The notes under the pieces are model-generated. The model had not been told where the DNA came from and did not search any database. It was given only the letters and a program-made list of their open reading frames with translations. Shown here piece after piece: positions 7,728 through 16,951 of a stretch of 64,000 nt of DNA. Every line of letters begins with the position of its first letter. Within the stretch, counting starts at the first letter, position 1. A program made the translations under genes and the position numbers. The stretch is from CBFHMJ01 sp965656875 (GTDB taxonomy: Bacteria; Pseudomonadota; Gammaproteobacteria; Enterobacterales; Alteromonadaceae). Location: NCBI GenBank assembly GCA_965656875.1, contig CBFHMJ010000003.1, forward strand, positions 496,001-560,000, read 5' to 3'.

Positions 7728-8939
7728 ATGACTAAGCGAATTTCCAACATTCAAAAAATGATAGCCATGAGTGCAAGCTCATGGAAAGAAGCGTCCGCCT
7801 GCGGCTTGACTCATATTCGAGCCAGTTACACGGACAGCAATAAAATTGTGGATGATTTAGGTCATGCCTTTATCAACATGTGTTCCTGTTCATATTTAGG
7901 GTTGGATCGTCATCCAGCCATAATCCAGGGAGCGATTAACGCACTGGAACAACAGAAAACATTACAACTACCAACATCCAGAACGCGCATCGGCAGTTCG
8001 ATGCTGGATGAGGTAGAGCAAGCACTTGGCGAACTTTTTGGCTGCGAAGCCATTGTCACCTTGTCTTGTGCGACAGCTTCGTCCGGGCTATTGCCTTTGC
8101 TGGCATCCGGGTGTCTGACGAACGATGAAAAACCCGTCATGATTTTCGATAAATTGTGTCATTTCTCCATGCATCACATGAAATCCAGTTGCTTACAGGA
8201 AACGGAAATCCATACATGTGAACATAATGATTTGGCGTTTATTGAGTCGATGTGTCAGCAACATAAAAGGGTCGTGTATGTTGCTGATGGTGCTTACAGC
8301 ATGGGAGGATTTGCGCCGATTAAAGCATTACAGGCGTTACAACAAAAGTACGGGTTGTTCCTGTACTTTGATGACTCTCATGCCTTGTCAGCCGTCGGTG
8401 AACATGGCGTGGGCTTCGTTCGGAGTCAATACGATGAGCTGGATGAGCGGACGATTATTGTCAGCTCTCTGGGCAAAGCCTTCGGTGCTACAGGTGGGGT
8501 AGTGCTGTATGCCAATCCGGGATTACGATACCTGATCGATGTTTACGCTGGTCCAATGGGTTGGAGTCAGACAGTAAATAACGCCGGATTAGGCGCAATT
8601 AAGGCTGCCGTTGAGATTCATCAGTCACCTTTGTTAGCTGAGTTACAACAACAACTACGCAATAGCCTGGACACCTTTGATACGTTAATTCCGACTCAGG
8701 ATGCGGGTAACGGTTTACCCGTCAGAGTCGTTGAAATAAATGAACCGTCTCGCGCGATTCATATTTCAGGTGAAGTTTTTCGTCGTGGATATTATAGCTC
8801 AGCCGTGTTCTTTCCTATTGTAGCGAAAGGCCGAGCGGGGCTGCGAGTTATGCCCAGGGCTGATCTGAGTAAGGAAGATATTAGCGGATTTTGTGCTGCG
8901 ATTGACGAATTCCGATTTGTCTCAACTTCATCTTCATAA
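7728..8939 (+). CDS. alpha-oxoamine synthase family PLP enzyme (AONS/KBL/CqsA-like)
   Basis: A 403-residue fold-type I PLP enzyme. The PLP lysine is Lys250 in VSSLGKAFGATGG; Asp215 and His218 in YFDDSHALSAVGEHG match the ring-nitrogen and oxygen contacts of 8-amino-7-oxononanoate synthase; His145 in DKLCHFSMHH matches the stacking His. Such enzymes condense an acyl-CoA with an amino acid, losing CO2, to give an alpha-amino ketone (biotin precursor, aminolevulinate, aminoacetone precursor, CAI-1 signal). No other biotin gene is nearby, so bioF is unlikely. AGGAGG precedes the ATG. It closes the four-gene operon and is followed by a palindrome with a T-tail. The product is unknown. Confidence 0.85.
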   Translation: MTKRISNIQKMIAMSASSWKEASACGLTHIRASYTDSNKIVDDLGHAFINMCSCSYLGLDRHPAIIQGAINALEQQKTLQLPTSRTRIGSSMLDEVEQALGELFGCEAIVTLSCATASSGLLPLLASGCLTNDEKPVMIFDKLCHFSMHHMKSSCLQETEIHTCEHNDLAFIESMCQQHKRVVYVADGAYSMGGFAPIKALQALQQKYGLFLYFDDSHALSAVGEHGVGFVRSQYDELDERTIIVSSLGKAFGATGGVVLYANPGLRYLIDVYAGPMGWSQTVNNAGLGAIKAAVEIHQSPLLAELQQQLRNSLDTFDTLIPTQDAGNGLPVRVVEINEPSRAIHISGEVFRRGYYSSAVFFPIVAKGRAGLRVMPRADLSKEDISGFCAAIDEFRFVSTSSS

Positions 8940-9024
8940 CTAATGGAAGAGGGCGGTATTTTCGCGCTCGAAATGAGTAAAAGAACATTGGAGTAGTATT
9001 TGAAAGGACGCGTCTCTCGAAGCC

Positions 9025-9109
9025 AAAGTTGACCCTGCAGAGTTCACCCATGACAAACCCCAGCTCCAGTCTGGTGTGAACTCAACCGCTCAACAGGGTC
9101 AGCTTTTTT
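9025..9109 (+). terminator. nested palindrome with T-tail after the four-gene operon
   Basis: Outer arms AAAGTTGACCCTG (9025-9037) and CAGGGTCAGCTTTT (9094-9107) enclose a second pair, GAGTTCAC and GTGAACTC (9040-9047 and 9076-9083). A run of T follows on the plus strand, so it should end the operon transcript. The outer arm GTTGACC..TGCAG is similar to the repeat copies at 14272, 16751 and 37144, so it may be a diverged member of that family used as a terminator. Confidence 0.6.
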
Positions 9110-9138
9110 CAATGACAGGTGGTCATCGTTATCGCTGT

Positions 9139-9762
9139 TTATTTGTGGTGATATTTAAAGCATGTCATTTGATGATCATTAACCATTCCTGCTGCCTGCA
9201 TAAACGCATAACAGATGGTTGAGCCAACAAATTTAAATCCACGTTTTTTGAGATCTTTACTCATGGCATCCGATTCAGCCGATGTAGCCGGATAGTCTTC
9301 CAGATTTTCAAATCGATTATAAATCGTCTGATGATTCACAAACTGCCAGATGTACTGATCAAAGCTCCCAAATTCTTTCTGTATCTCAATGAATTTTTTC
9401 GCGTTGTTAATACTGGCATTTATCTTCAATTTGTTACGAATAATACCAGCGTTTTGCACCAGACGTTCAACATCTGCTTCTGTGTAAGCTGCTACTTTTT
9501 CCACATCAAAATCATCAAAAGCGTCACGGTAAGCAGCGCGTTTCTTCAATACGGTATACCAACTCAAACCAGCCTGCGCAGCCTCAAGAATCAGGTACTC
9601 AAATAACATGCGATCATCATGCACAGGTTCACCCCATTCATTGTCATGGTAGTCGACGTAGTCAGCTTTGGTGCTATCCAGCCAGTGGCAACGAGGTTTG
9701 GTTGAATCGAACTGATAATCAGGAGAAGAGCAGGGTAATTCACCATAGGTTTGTTTGGTCAT
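9139..9762 (-). CDS. tag: DNA-3-methyladenine glycosylase I
   Basis: A 207-residue base-excision enzyme removing 3-methyladenine from alkylated DNA. Zinc-site residues of Tag are recognisable: Cys and His in PRCHWLD and DYHDNEWG at the start, and His/Cys in VNDHQMTCF near the end. The helix with the catalytic Glu reads ILEAAQAGLSWYTVLKKR. About 18 extra residues precede the usual start of the enzyme core (MTKQTYGELPCSSPDYQF). It is a single gene, convergent with the four-gene operon to its left. Confidence 0.93.
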   Translation of the reverse strand: MTKQTYGELPCSSPDYQFDSTKPRCHWLDSTKADYVDYHDNEWGEPVHDDRMLFEYLILEAAQAGLSWYTVLKKRAAYRDAFDDFDVEKVAAYTEADVERLVQNAGIIRNKLKINASINNAKKFIEIQKEFGSFDQYIWQFVNHQTIYNRFENLEDYPATSAESDAMSKDLKKRGFKFVGSTICYAFMQAAGMVNDHQMTCFKYHHK

Positions 9763-9945
9763 GTTACATCCTTATCCAAAAGATAACTGGGTAAAAAATC
9801 AGTGGTGAGTGTGCCTTGTTATGACATCGGGAGCAAGCGCAGGATTGAATTTCTGAATTTATCCCTTATTTCTTTTTACAGAGAGAATTTTTAATTGTGC
9901 GTAAAACCGTTATATCAGTGCTGAATTTTTCAGAAGAGAGGTTGT

Positions 9946-10770
9946 GTGGAAATAGTAATTACGCTGCTTATTGGCAGTATAGTCATCGGGTTAATTGCCG
10001 GGCGTCCCTGGCTTAAACGTTGGCAGTGGCGTCAGATTCAGCAAAAACCTTTTCCGAGAGAATGGCGGAAGATTTTGCGCAAGAATGTTCCTTTCTTCTC
10101 TCGTATGCCTGCTGATTTACAACTTCAGCTTAAAAACCATATAGCAGTTTTTATCGCGGAAAAAAGATTTGTAGGGTGTAACGGTGTTCGCATTAATGAC
10201 GAGGTTAAAGTAACGATTGCAGCGCAGGCGTGTTTGTTATTACTGAATCGACCGACAGATTATTATGCTCGTCTTGAATCTGTGTTGGTCTATCCACGCT
10301 CTTTTGTGGCTAACAACAAAGTTACCGATGCAGCCGGTGTGGAAAACTTGCAGACCAGAGTATTACAGGGAGAATCCTGGGATTACGGAAAAGTTGTTTT
10401 ATCCTGGTCAGATAGCCTGGCTGGTGGTTTAACGCCCGACGACGGACACAATGTTGTGATTCATGAATTTGCACACCAGTTAGATCAGGAACATGGTGGT
10501 AAAGCGAATGGAGCGCCGCTACTTCCGGCATCAATGACTTATGAAGAATGGTCTAACGTTTTTAAACAGGCGTATGATGCTCTGTTATGGCGCTTGAATC
10601 ATAACAATGAAGAATCTGTGTTAAGTCAGTATGCGACAACTAATCCAGCGGAATTCTTTGCGGTTGCGAGTGAAGCCTTTTTTGAGAAACCCGTCGCACT
10701 CAGCGACGAGTTTCCCAGTGTTTACCAGCAGCTTAAACAGTTTTATGCGGTGGATCCGTTACTGTGGTAG
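9946..10770 (+). CDS. mtfA: MtfA-family zinc peptidase
   Basis: A 274-residue zinc metallopeptidase of the MtfA (DgsA/Mlc anti-repressor) family. The zinc motif is HEFAHQLDQEHGG, and the conserved NPAEFFAVASEAFFEKP supplies the third-ligand region. The start is GTG at 9946 behind AGAGAGG. A hydrophobic N-terminus (VITLLIGSIVIGLIAG) suggests membrane anchoring, which is common among longer members but absent in the E. coli protein. In E. coli MtfA binds the glucose repressor Mlc; whether it does so here is unknown. The 3' end overlaps the converging MATE gene by 38 bp. Confidence 0.9.
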   Translation: MEIVITLLIGSIVIGLIAGRPWLKRWQWRQIQQKPFPREWRKILRKNVPFFSRMPADLQLQLKNHIAVFIAEKRFVGCNGVRINDEVKVTIAAQACLLLLNRPTDYYARLESVLVYPRSFVANNKVTDAAGVENLQTRVLQGESWDYGKVVLSWSDSLAGGLTPDDGHNVVIHEFAHQLDQEHGGKANGAPLLPASMTYEEWSNVFKQAYDALLWRLNHNNEESVLSQYATTNPAEFFAVASEAFFEKPVALSDEFPSVYQQLKQFYAVDPLLW

Positions 10771-12139
10771 TCAGGTCAGCTTCTGTTTCAGACCGGATTT
10801 CTTTCAACAATGTGTTGAACCGGGTAATCAGACGGTAACTCAGCAAAATGGCTGATAACGTTAATGCTACAACGATAGCCATCCAGAATCCTTGCACTTT
10901 AAGTTGTTGATACTCAGCTAACCAGTAACCCAGAGGTAAACCAATAATCATAAATGAAAAACCACTGATCATCATGGGAACCCGAGTGTCTTTCATTCCT
11001 CTCAATCCACCGGTTGCAGCGACCTGAATACCATCAGAAAATTGAAAAATTGCGGCATAAGCCAGTAAACCTGATGCAACCTGAATAACTGCGGTGTCCG
11101 GTGTATACAGACCAACCAGAGACTCAGGTAAAAACAACATGACGGAGACCGTCATCATATTGAGTATCAACGCGATACCGATACCAAGCGTAGAGACTCG
11201 TTTGGCTGTTTGTATGTTTTGTTGACCAATGTGGTAACCAACTCGAGCGGTAATTCCGATAGATAAGCCGAGCGGGATCATAAAGGCAACGGAAGTAATG
11301 TTAATAGCAATCTGGTGGCTACTAATTGATACGATGTCATAGCTGCCGATCATCAAGCCAATTAATGCAAACATACCGATCTGCATGCCAAGACCAATGC
11401 CCATAGGTAAACCAACTTTGAAGATTTCTTTCATGACCTCCAGGCAAGGTTTAACCAGATGAGAAAAAATCCGGATATGGTGATAATTTCGTGTTGTGAT
11501 GGTGTAAAGCAACAGCATAGCGAACATGAAATACCAAATCAGACTGGTTGCCATACCAATGCCTGTTACCCCCATTTCAGGCAAACCTAATCCACCATAC
11601 ATAAACCAGTAGTCAAGCAGAGCATTCAGAGGCAGGGCTGATAGCGTACACACCATAATCGCACGGTTTGAAAACAGACCTTCATTAATGAATCGTAATG
11701 ACAAAAATAAAAACAGGCCGGGCAAACCGAAGCCGATAGCGTGTAAATAGTCCGACACTAAAGGAATAATTGCTGGCTCAATATTAATTCGGGTGAGAAT
11801 CGGTGCCATGTCCATCATCAGTAATACAGCGGGAATCGATAAAACGACCGCCATAAACAGAGAAGTTTGTGTTAAGCGCCTGATTCCCTCGTAATCACCC
11901 TTACCGTTCATCTGTGCGGCAATAGGATTGAGTGCCAGGAAGATACCAATCATAGTTACAATGATTGGATTCATCATATTAATACCGACCGCAATAGCAG
12001 CCAGTGCTTCAACGCTGTATCGACCTGCCATCATAGTATCGATGACCGTCAATCCCATTTGAGCTAATTGAGAAAGAATGGCGGGGATCGCCAGGGTAAA
12101 AAGCTGCCTGGCTTCAGTCTTATAAATACCTGATTTCAT
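10733..12139 (-). CDS. MATE-family multidrug efflux transporter
   Basis: A 468-residue protein with about twelve membrane segments in two homologous halves, as in NorM-type Na+ or H+ driven drug/cation antiporters. The N-terminal repeat reads LFTLAIPAILSQLAQMGLTVIDTMMAG and the second half begins around VGLPMGIGLGMQIGMFALIGLMIG. RGMKDTRVPM is the usual motif near the tenth segment. Its last 38 bp run into the end of mtfA on the other strand, with no terminator visible between them. The gene is monocistronic, and no regulator is adjacent. Confidence 0.92.
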   Translation of the reverse strand: MKSGIYKTEARQLFTLAIPAILSQLAQMGLTVIDTMMAGRYSVEALAAIAVGINMMNPIIVTMIGIFLALNPIAAQMNGKGDYEGIRRLTQTSLFMAVVLSIPAVLLMMDMAPILTRINIEPAIIPLVSDYLHAIGFGLPGLFLFLSLRFINEGLFSNRAIMVCTLSALPLNALLDYWFMYGGLGLPEMGVTGIGMATSLIWYFMFAMLLLYTITTRNYHHIRIFSHLVKPCLEVMKEIFKVGLPMGIGLGMQIGMFALIGLMIGSYDIVSISSHQIAINITSVAFMIPLGLSIGITARVGYHIGQQNIQTAKRVSTLGIGIALILNMMTVSVMLFLPESLVGLYTPDTAVIQVASGLLAYAAIFQFSDGIQVAATGGLRGMKDTRVPMMISGFSFMIIGLPLGYWLAEYQQLKVQGFWMAIVVALTLSAILLSYRLITRFNTLLKEIRSETEADLTTTVTDPPHKTV

Positions 12140-12375
12140 TCTATGTCCGAAAAACGCGAGTGAACTCGCTATAGTTGATAACTGCCTGAGAATTTCAATG
12201 GAAAAAACTTCAACATGGATGAAGCTGTCAGGGATTATTTGTTCGTGAGAAGGTCAGAAAGACCGCAATAAGCTAACAGTAAAGTCTATAGTTGGCAATT
12301 GAATTGCGGGGAAAAAGAGGTTTTGTGAGCCGGATGTACTTCAGCAGAAAATGCGTACATTTTTTCTGAAACTCA

Positions 12376-12403
12376 GGTTGCTTCACTGTGTTGTGAAGCA
12401 ACC
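12376..12403. terminator. perfect 11-bp hairpin downstream of the PhoD-like gene
   Basis: GGTTGCTTCAC and GTGAAGCAACC pair perfectly around a 6-nt loop, about 22 bp beyond the stop of the minus-strand phosphatase gene. The T-tract on that strand is weak, so it is either a poor terminator or an mRNA-protecting hairpin. The rest of 12140-12424 shows nothing recognisable. Confidence 0.5.
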
Positions 12404-12424
12404 GAATGACGTAAAAACAAGCCG

Positions 12425-14065
12425 TTAAATGGAGATACGCTTATGTGTTATCAATTGATCATCATCATAGGCGTGTAAATCAAAATGGACAGATTGTTGT
12501 TCTACCGTAATACGAGAGAAGTTGTTGCGAGTTTCCACATCTGACAATCGTTTATAACTGAATTGATCTGACTGGGTGAGCTGTCCACTGGTTGCCGCAG
12601 CCGCCTTAATTAATTTAGCAGGACCAAGTTTTGTGTAGGTGATCGCACTGGATGTGTATTGAAAAACCTCTGCATTGTTGGTTTTTCTATGTAAGCGGAA
12701 CAGGCCGGAACTATGAACATCGCCACTCAGAATGACTACTTTTTTGTGATGTTGATGCGCGTAGTCAAACACGAGATCCAATATTTTATCCCGTTCTTCC
12801 GCGTTATTTTCATGGTCCCATTCGTCTCGAACATCATCCTGAACCCCGTTTATTAAATCTCCGATATTCATCACAAATGCTTTCCAGTGAACAAAGGGAA
12901 CCGGTGAGACAATGAACAGTACATCAGCCTGCTGCGCTGCGTTCGAATTCAAAAATTGCTCAAGATCCGTTATTTGTCGATTACCGGCTAACGTGATTTG
13001 GTTTTGCCAGTTTGGAGCTTGTTCATCATGAGATTTCTGTCCTCGAACATCCATATAAAAGAAAGCTGCATTCTTATGTGAGGTATCAAAATGCCAGTCG
13101 CGATCTGGCACAGTTGTGGTGTCCTGAACCATGCTTGCTGAGACATTGGTATCGGGATTATGGCTATGTTGATAATAGAAATATGCTTCACTGGCACAAT
13201 CAAACATACGATACATCAGTGTGCGATTTTCAGCCCGTTCAACCGCTGATTCATAAAATCCGTCTTCCAGTTTGCACTCCAGTTGTTCGGCTGACAATGA
13301 ACCCCAACCATCCATGATTTCGTGATCATCCCACAACATGTAATGAGGCACCTGACTGTGGAATTTCTGTAATTCAGGAAATCCCCAGTAACCTTCGTAG
13401 ATATCGTTATACCAGGAGAGCATCACTTGTTTTTGTGCAGCTTCAGGCAATTCAAGTAGTTGCTTTTTATGACGCTGTAGGAAATCCCAGATATTAACGT
13501 TCTTTTCGCCATCGGTATAAACCTGATCACCGGCGGCAATGGCGAAGTCGAACGGTTGTCGTTGATGGAAGTCGTTCAAATATTCAAAGCAGTCAATGGC
13601 ACTGGATACCGATACGGTTTTTCTGAAACCTCGCCATTTGAACGGCATATGGCAAGAGTACAGAGCAAATGACAGCGGTGTTGTATTGTCAGGTGTTCGG
13701 AATGAACGACTTAACTGATGTCCTAATACGACGTTGCTAACAATCTGACCATCATCTGCCTGACTATCACAGCGTACCCGATAAAAATAGTGGGTGGCTG
13801 GCGACAGACCCGTGACGTTAAATACGCCGGTCAATAACGAGTCTTTGGAAATCTGAAGGGGATTGTTAGAAATTGTAGTCGGTAGCAGTGTTGAGAAGTC
13901 TGCGGTTTCACTTAATTCCAGTGTATACGACGCAGCTTGACGTACTTTTACCCAGATTTTGCAGCTATCCGGTGTGATGTGCCCGACAAGTGAACCGTGG
14001 CTCATTGGTCGGTTTGTCCAGGGGCGGATTTCCTTTTTGTCGAAACTAAGATTATTGAAAGTCAT
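12425..14065 (-). CDS. PhoD-like alkaline phosphatase/phosphodiesterase
   Basis: A 546-residue PhoD-type metallophosphatase. Residues about 20-130 form the fibronectin-like N-terminal domain (GSLVGHITPDSCKIWVKVRQ, then THYFYRVRCDSQ). The metal-binding core follows: AIAAGDQVYTDG, YMLWDDHEIMDGWG, and VVILSGDVHSSGLF near the C-terminus. Classical PhoD is exported by Tat with a twin-arginine leader, but this protein starts MTFNNLSFDKKEIRPW and shows no signal peptide, so it may act in the cytoplasm. A start upstream that would add a leader was not seen. The natural substrate is unknown. Confidence 0.85.
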   Translation of the reverse strand: MTFNNLSFDKKEIRPWTNRPMSHGSLVGHITPDSCKIWVKVRQAASYTLELSETADFSTLLPTTISNNPLQISKDSLLTGVFNVTGLSPATHYFYRVRCDSQADDGQIVSNVVLGHQLSRSFRTPDNTTPLSFALYSCHMPFKWRGFRKTVSVSSAIDCFEYLNDFHQRQPFDFAIAAGDQVYTDGEKNVNIWDFLQRHKKQLLELPEAAQKQVMLSWYNDIYEGYWGFPELQKFHSQVPHYMLWDDHEIMDGWGSLSAEQLECKLEDGFYESAVERAENRTLMYRMFDCASEAYFYYQHSHNPDTNVSASMVQDTTTVPDRDWHFDTSHKNAAFFYMDVRGQKSHDEQAPNWQNQITLAGNRQITDLEQFLNSNAAQQADVLFIVSPVPFVHWKAFVMNIGDLINGVQDDVRDEWDHENNAEERDKILDLVFDYAHQHHKKVVILSGDVHSSGLFRLHRKTNNAEVFQYTSSAITYTKLGPAKLIKAAAATSGQLTQSDQFSYKRLSDVETRNNFSRITVEQQSVHFDLHAYDDDQLITHKRISI

Positions 14066-14271
14066 TGATTTTATTCCTGTAGATGTCGTTAATGTGCTGT
14101 CTTTGGTCAGGCTGTTTTACAACATCCGAATAAATCTGGTTTTGGTATTCGTCAGCATTTAATCGTAAATAAACATAGGCAAAGGTAAACACAGTTAAAG
14201 TCTGTTTATACTAAAGGGTTTGGCTTTTCAAGCTGAAATGTAAATAAAAGAAGTGGGGTGAGCTGTTAGCG

Positions 14272-14315
14272 GTGTTCAGATCAACAGACCTGCAAAGGTC
14301 AGCATGCTCTAATAT
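14272..14315. repeat. degenerate copy of the dispersed palindromic repeat
   Basis: One arm is well kept: TGCAAAGGTCAGCATGCTCT at 14291-14310, which on the minus strand matches the left arm of the copy at 16762 at roughly 19 of 24 positions. The other arm is decayed. It lies 5-50 bp downstream of dinB. Confidence 0.55.
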
Positions 14316-14319
14316 GATT

Positions 14320-15393
14320 TCAATTAATCGCGTTATCGAATAAGTTTAGTTGCATGCTTTGCTGGTCATCACCAGGGAGTGCGGCACTAATGCCAATCAA
14401 CCGAACACCGCGAAGTTCGCTGCGTCGCCAGGCGGTATGTAACAGCTCTTCGAACAAAGATAACGATAGTTGATCTGTGCGCTGACTGACCGTGGTCAGA
14501 CTGAAATCTGCAAATTTAAGTTTCACGGTTTGCGTTTTAATGGTTTGGTTAATTCCCCCAGCTACTGTCATCCGTTGTTTCAGGCGATCGAATAACTTTT
14601 GCTGGAGGAATGTCAGGCCTTGTTCAACCTGCTGAAAATCGCTATTCAGGGTTTCTTCCACACCAATTGATTTTCGCTCGTGTTCAGTAATAATCGGACG
14701 CGGATCAATCCCTTGACAGCGTTCAAACAATATTGCGCCATGTTTGCTTCCAACGACTTGCTGAATGTCGCTCAGCGTTGTTTGTTGGATATCTGCACCA
14801 TAAAAATAACCATATTGATTGAGTTTTTGTAACGTGACCGGGCCTATTCCCGGAATTCGTTTCAGATCCAAATCACCAATCCAGTCATACAGTTGGTCAG
14901 GTGCAATAACGGTTTGTCCATTGGGTTTCTTATCTTCACTGGCAATTTTGGCGGCCATTCTGATTGATGAAATTCCTGCAGAAGCCGTGAGACCTAATGT
15001 CGCAATCTCTGCTCGAATGGCTTCGACGGTACGGGATGCACTGCCATTGAATAAAGTGTTGTGGGTCAGATCGAGATAGAATTCATCAATCGACGCTTTT
15101 TCTACAATATCTGTGTATTGGTTAAGAATGGTCTCAATTTGATGAGATAAATCACGATACAGGCTCATGTCTGGTGGGAGAATGGTGAGCTGCGGGCATA
15201 GTCGTTTGGCTTGTGAAGAAGGCATTGCACTACGGACGCCAAATTGACGCGCAGTATAATTTGCCGTGGCAATCACACCACGGCTGTTGGCTTGTCCACC
15301 AACAGCAAAGGGGCGCTCTTTAAGTTGTGGGTTCTTTATCGCTTCTGCGGAACAGTAAAATGCGTCCAGATCGATCAGCGCAATTTTTCGCAT
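14320..15393 (-). CDS. dinB: DNA polymerase IV (Y family)
   Basis: A 357-residue translesion polymerase. Catalytic carboxylates are seen in IALIDLDAFYCSAEAI (residues 4-19) and KASIDEFYLDLTH (about 99-111). The helix-hairpin-helix region follows in LKRIPGIGPVTLQKLNQYG, and the little-finger domain fills the C-terminus. Length is typical for Pol IV, and the C-terminal QLNLF resembles the beta-clamp binding peptide (QLxLF). No LexA-type box was recognised in the short upstream gap, so SOS control is not supported by sequence. It is monocistronic, with a repeat copy just downstream. Confidence 0.95.
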   Translation of the reverse strand: MRKIALIDLDAFYCSAEAIKNPQLKERPFAVGGQANSRGVIATANYTARQFGVRSAMPSSQAKRLCPQLTILPPDMSLYRDLSHQIETILNQYTDIVEKASIDEFYLDLTHNTLFNGSASRTVEAIRAEIATLGLTASAGISSIRMAAKIASEDKKPNGQTVIAPDQLYDWIGDLDLKRIPGIGPVTLQKLNQYGYFYGADIQQTTLSDIQQVVGSKHGAILFERCQGIDPRPIITEHERKSIGVEETLNSDFQQVEQGLTFLQQKLFDRLKQRMTVAGGINQTIKTQTVKLKFADFSLTTVSQRTDQLSLSLFEELLHTAWRRSELRGVRLIGISAALPGDDQQSMQLNLFDNAIN

Positions 15394-15487
15394 AACGCTT
15401 TATTCAACATCGTCACTCAACCATAATTAGTCGCATACATTACTATAAAACTGGTTATCTACCCAGTAAAACTATCCGGAATTTAAC

Positions 15488-16687
15488 ATGGGACCACTTC
15501 AGGGTTTAAAAGTACTTGATTTAACGAGAATTTTGGCAGGCCCCTGGTCTACACAGGTATTGGCTGATTTTGGCGCTACAGTCTGGAAAATAGAGAAACC
15601 GGGAGGCGGTGATGATACACGTCAGTGGGGGCCACCCTGGTTGAAAGACGAAGCGGGACAAGACACGAGAGAATCCGCTTATTATCTGTCAGCTAATCGT
15701 GGCAAATATTCCGTTGCGGTCGATATCACCACGCCGGAGGGACAGCGGATTATCCAACGTATGGTTGCTGAGGCAGATATCCTGGTTGAGAACTTTAAAG
15801 TCGGTGGATTAAAAAAATACGGGCTGGATTATGCGACGCTGACAGCCATTAATCCGGCGCTGATCTATTGCTCTATCACGGGTTTTGGTCAGACTGGGCC
15901 AGATGCACATAAAGCCGGTTATGACGCGATGATTCAAGGACGAGGCGGCCTGATGAGTATTACCGGTGAAGCAGATGAACAAGGTGGTTCACCTCAAAAA
16001 GCAGGTGTGGCAGTGGCTGACTTGATGACGGGTATGTATGCAGTCTCAGGTATTCTGGCCGCGTTATATCATCGGGAGAAAACCGGAGAAGGTCAGCATA
16101 TTGATTTAGCACTGCTGGATACACAGGTTGCATGGCTGGCTAATCAGAATATGAATTATCTGGTGGGTCATCAGGTGCCACAGCGGCAGGGAACCTCTCA
16201 TCCGAATATTGTGCCGTATCAGGTGTTCAAATCTCAGGATGGATATCTGATGCTGGCCGTCGGCAATGACGGGCAGTTTAAACGGGCGGTGAAAGCGATG
16301 GGATTAGAGATACTGGGTAATGATGCGCGATTTTTAACGAATGCCGATCGGGTGAAACATCGGGATTTATTAGTGCCTGCCATTGAACTGGCGCTATCGG
16401 GAAATACGACAGAATACTGGATTGACACCTTTGGTAAAGTCACGGTTCCTTGTGGTCCGGTGAATCAATTGGATCAGGTGTTCGCAGATCCACAAATTGT
16501 AGCCCGGGACATGTCATTTTCTCTGGAACATCCTACAGCAGGTTCAGTGCCGATGGTCGCCAATCCACTAAAATTTTCCCGCACGTCAATCTCCTACCAA
16601 AAAGCACCTCCAACGTTGGGAGAGGATACTGAAGCAATATTATCCAGCGTTATGAAGGCATCATTTTCAGAAAAAAATAATCTTTAG
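15488..16687 (+). CDS. CaiB/BaiF class III CoA-transferase
   Basis: A 399-residue family III CoA-transferase, which moves CoA between carboxylic acids through a mixed anhydride on an Asp. The probable nucleophile is Asp178 in AGVAVADLMTGMYAVSG. Other family signs are GLKVLDLTRILAGPWSTQVLADFGA at the N-terminus, ENFKVGGLKKYGLDY, and the C-terminal VPCGPVNQLDQVFADPQI. It is a lone gene divergent from dinB, with no pathway neighbours, so the acid partners are unknown. A palindromic repeat follows downstream. Confidence 0.92.
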   Translation: MGPLQGLKVLDLTRILAGPWSTQVLADFGATVWKIEKPGGGDDTRQWGPPWLKDEAGQDTRESAYYLSANRGKYSVAVDITTPEGQRIIQRMVAEADILVENFKVGGLKKYGLDYATLTAINPALIYCSITGFGQTGPDAHKAGYDAMIQGRGGLMSITGEADEQGGSPQKAGVAVADLMTGMYAVSGILAALYHREKTGEGQHIDLALLDTQVAWLANQNMNYLVGHQVPQRQGTSHPNIVPYQVFKSQDGYLMLAVGNDGQFKRAVKAMGLEILGNDARFLTNADRVKHRDLLVPAIELALSGNTTEYWIDTFGKVTVPCGPVNQLDQVFADPQIVARDMSFSLEHPTAGSVPMVANPLKFSRTSISYQKAPPTLGEDTEAILSSVMKASFSEKNNL

Positions 16688-16750
16688 ATTTAGGGTCTGT
16701 CGGAATCTCAATGGGTTAGGCAAAGGTGCATTATTGAAAACCGTTCACAT

Positions 16751-16839
16751 ATGGGGTATTACTAGAGTGTGTTGACCTTTGCAGGTGGAACTCGAACTAA
16801 TTCATCCGCAAAGGTTAACACGCTCTAGAGATACCTCAT
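16751..16839. repeat. long palindromic intergenic repeat (best copy)
   Basis: Inner arms of 21 bp at 16762-16782 (CTAGAGTGTGTTGACCTTTGC) and 16808-16828 match at 19 of 21 positions as an inverted repeat around a 25-nt centre. Weaker pairing continues outward to 16751 and 16839. It lies between the CoA-transferase and the DUF6351 gene. Related sequences occur at 14272, 37144 and, more distantly, 9025. No reading frame is inside, so it could be a MITE-like or REP-like element. CTAG borders both inner arms. Confidence 0.75.
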
Positions 16840-16951
16840 TGAGGAACGCAATGGATTAGCTATACTTGAGTGTAATTGGCACAGAGTGGCGACTGTGATG
16901 TCGCTGACTCATTACGCAACTGGGAATTAACGATTTTCAGGGGGAGCCATT

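Noticed and set aside
7728..8939. Naming the PLP enzyme bioF or cqsA
   Set aside because: The catalytic residues are common to the whole oxoamine synthase family, and neither biotin genes nor a CqsS-type kinase is adjacent.
13012..13317. Plus-strand frame antisense to the PhoD-like gene
   Set aside because: The opposite strand carries conserved metal-binding motifs through this span; no start context.
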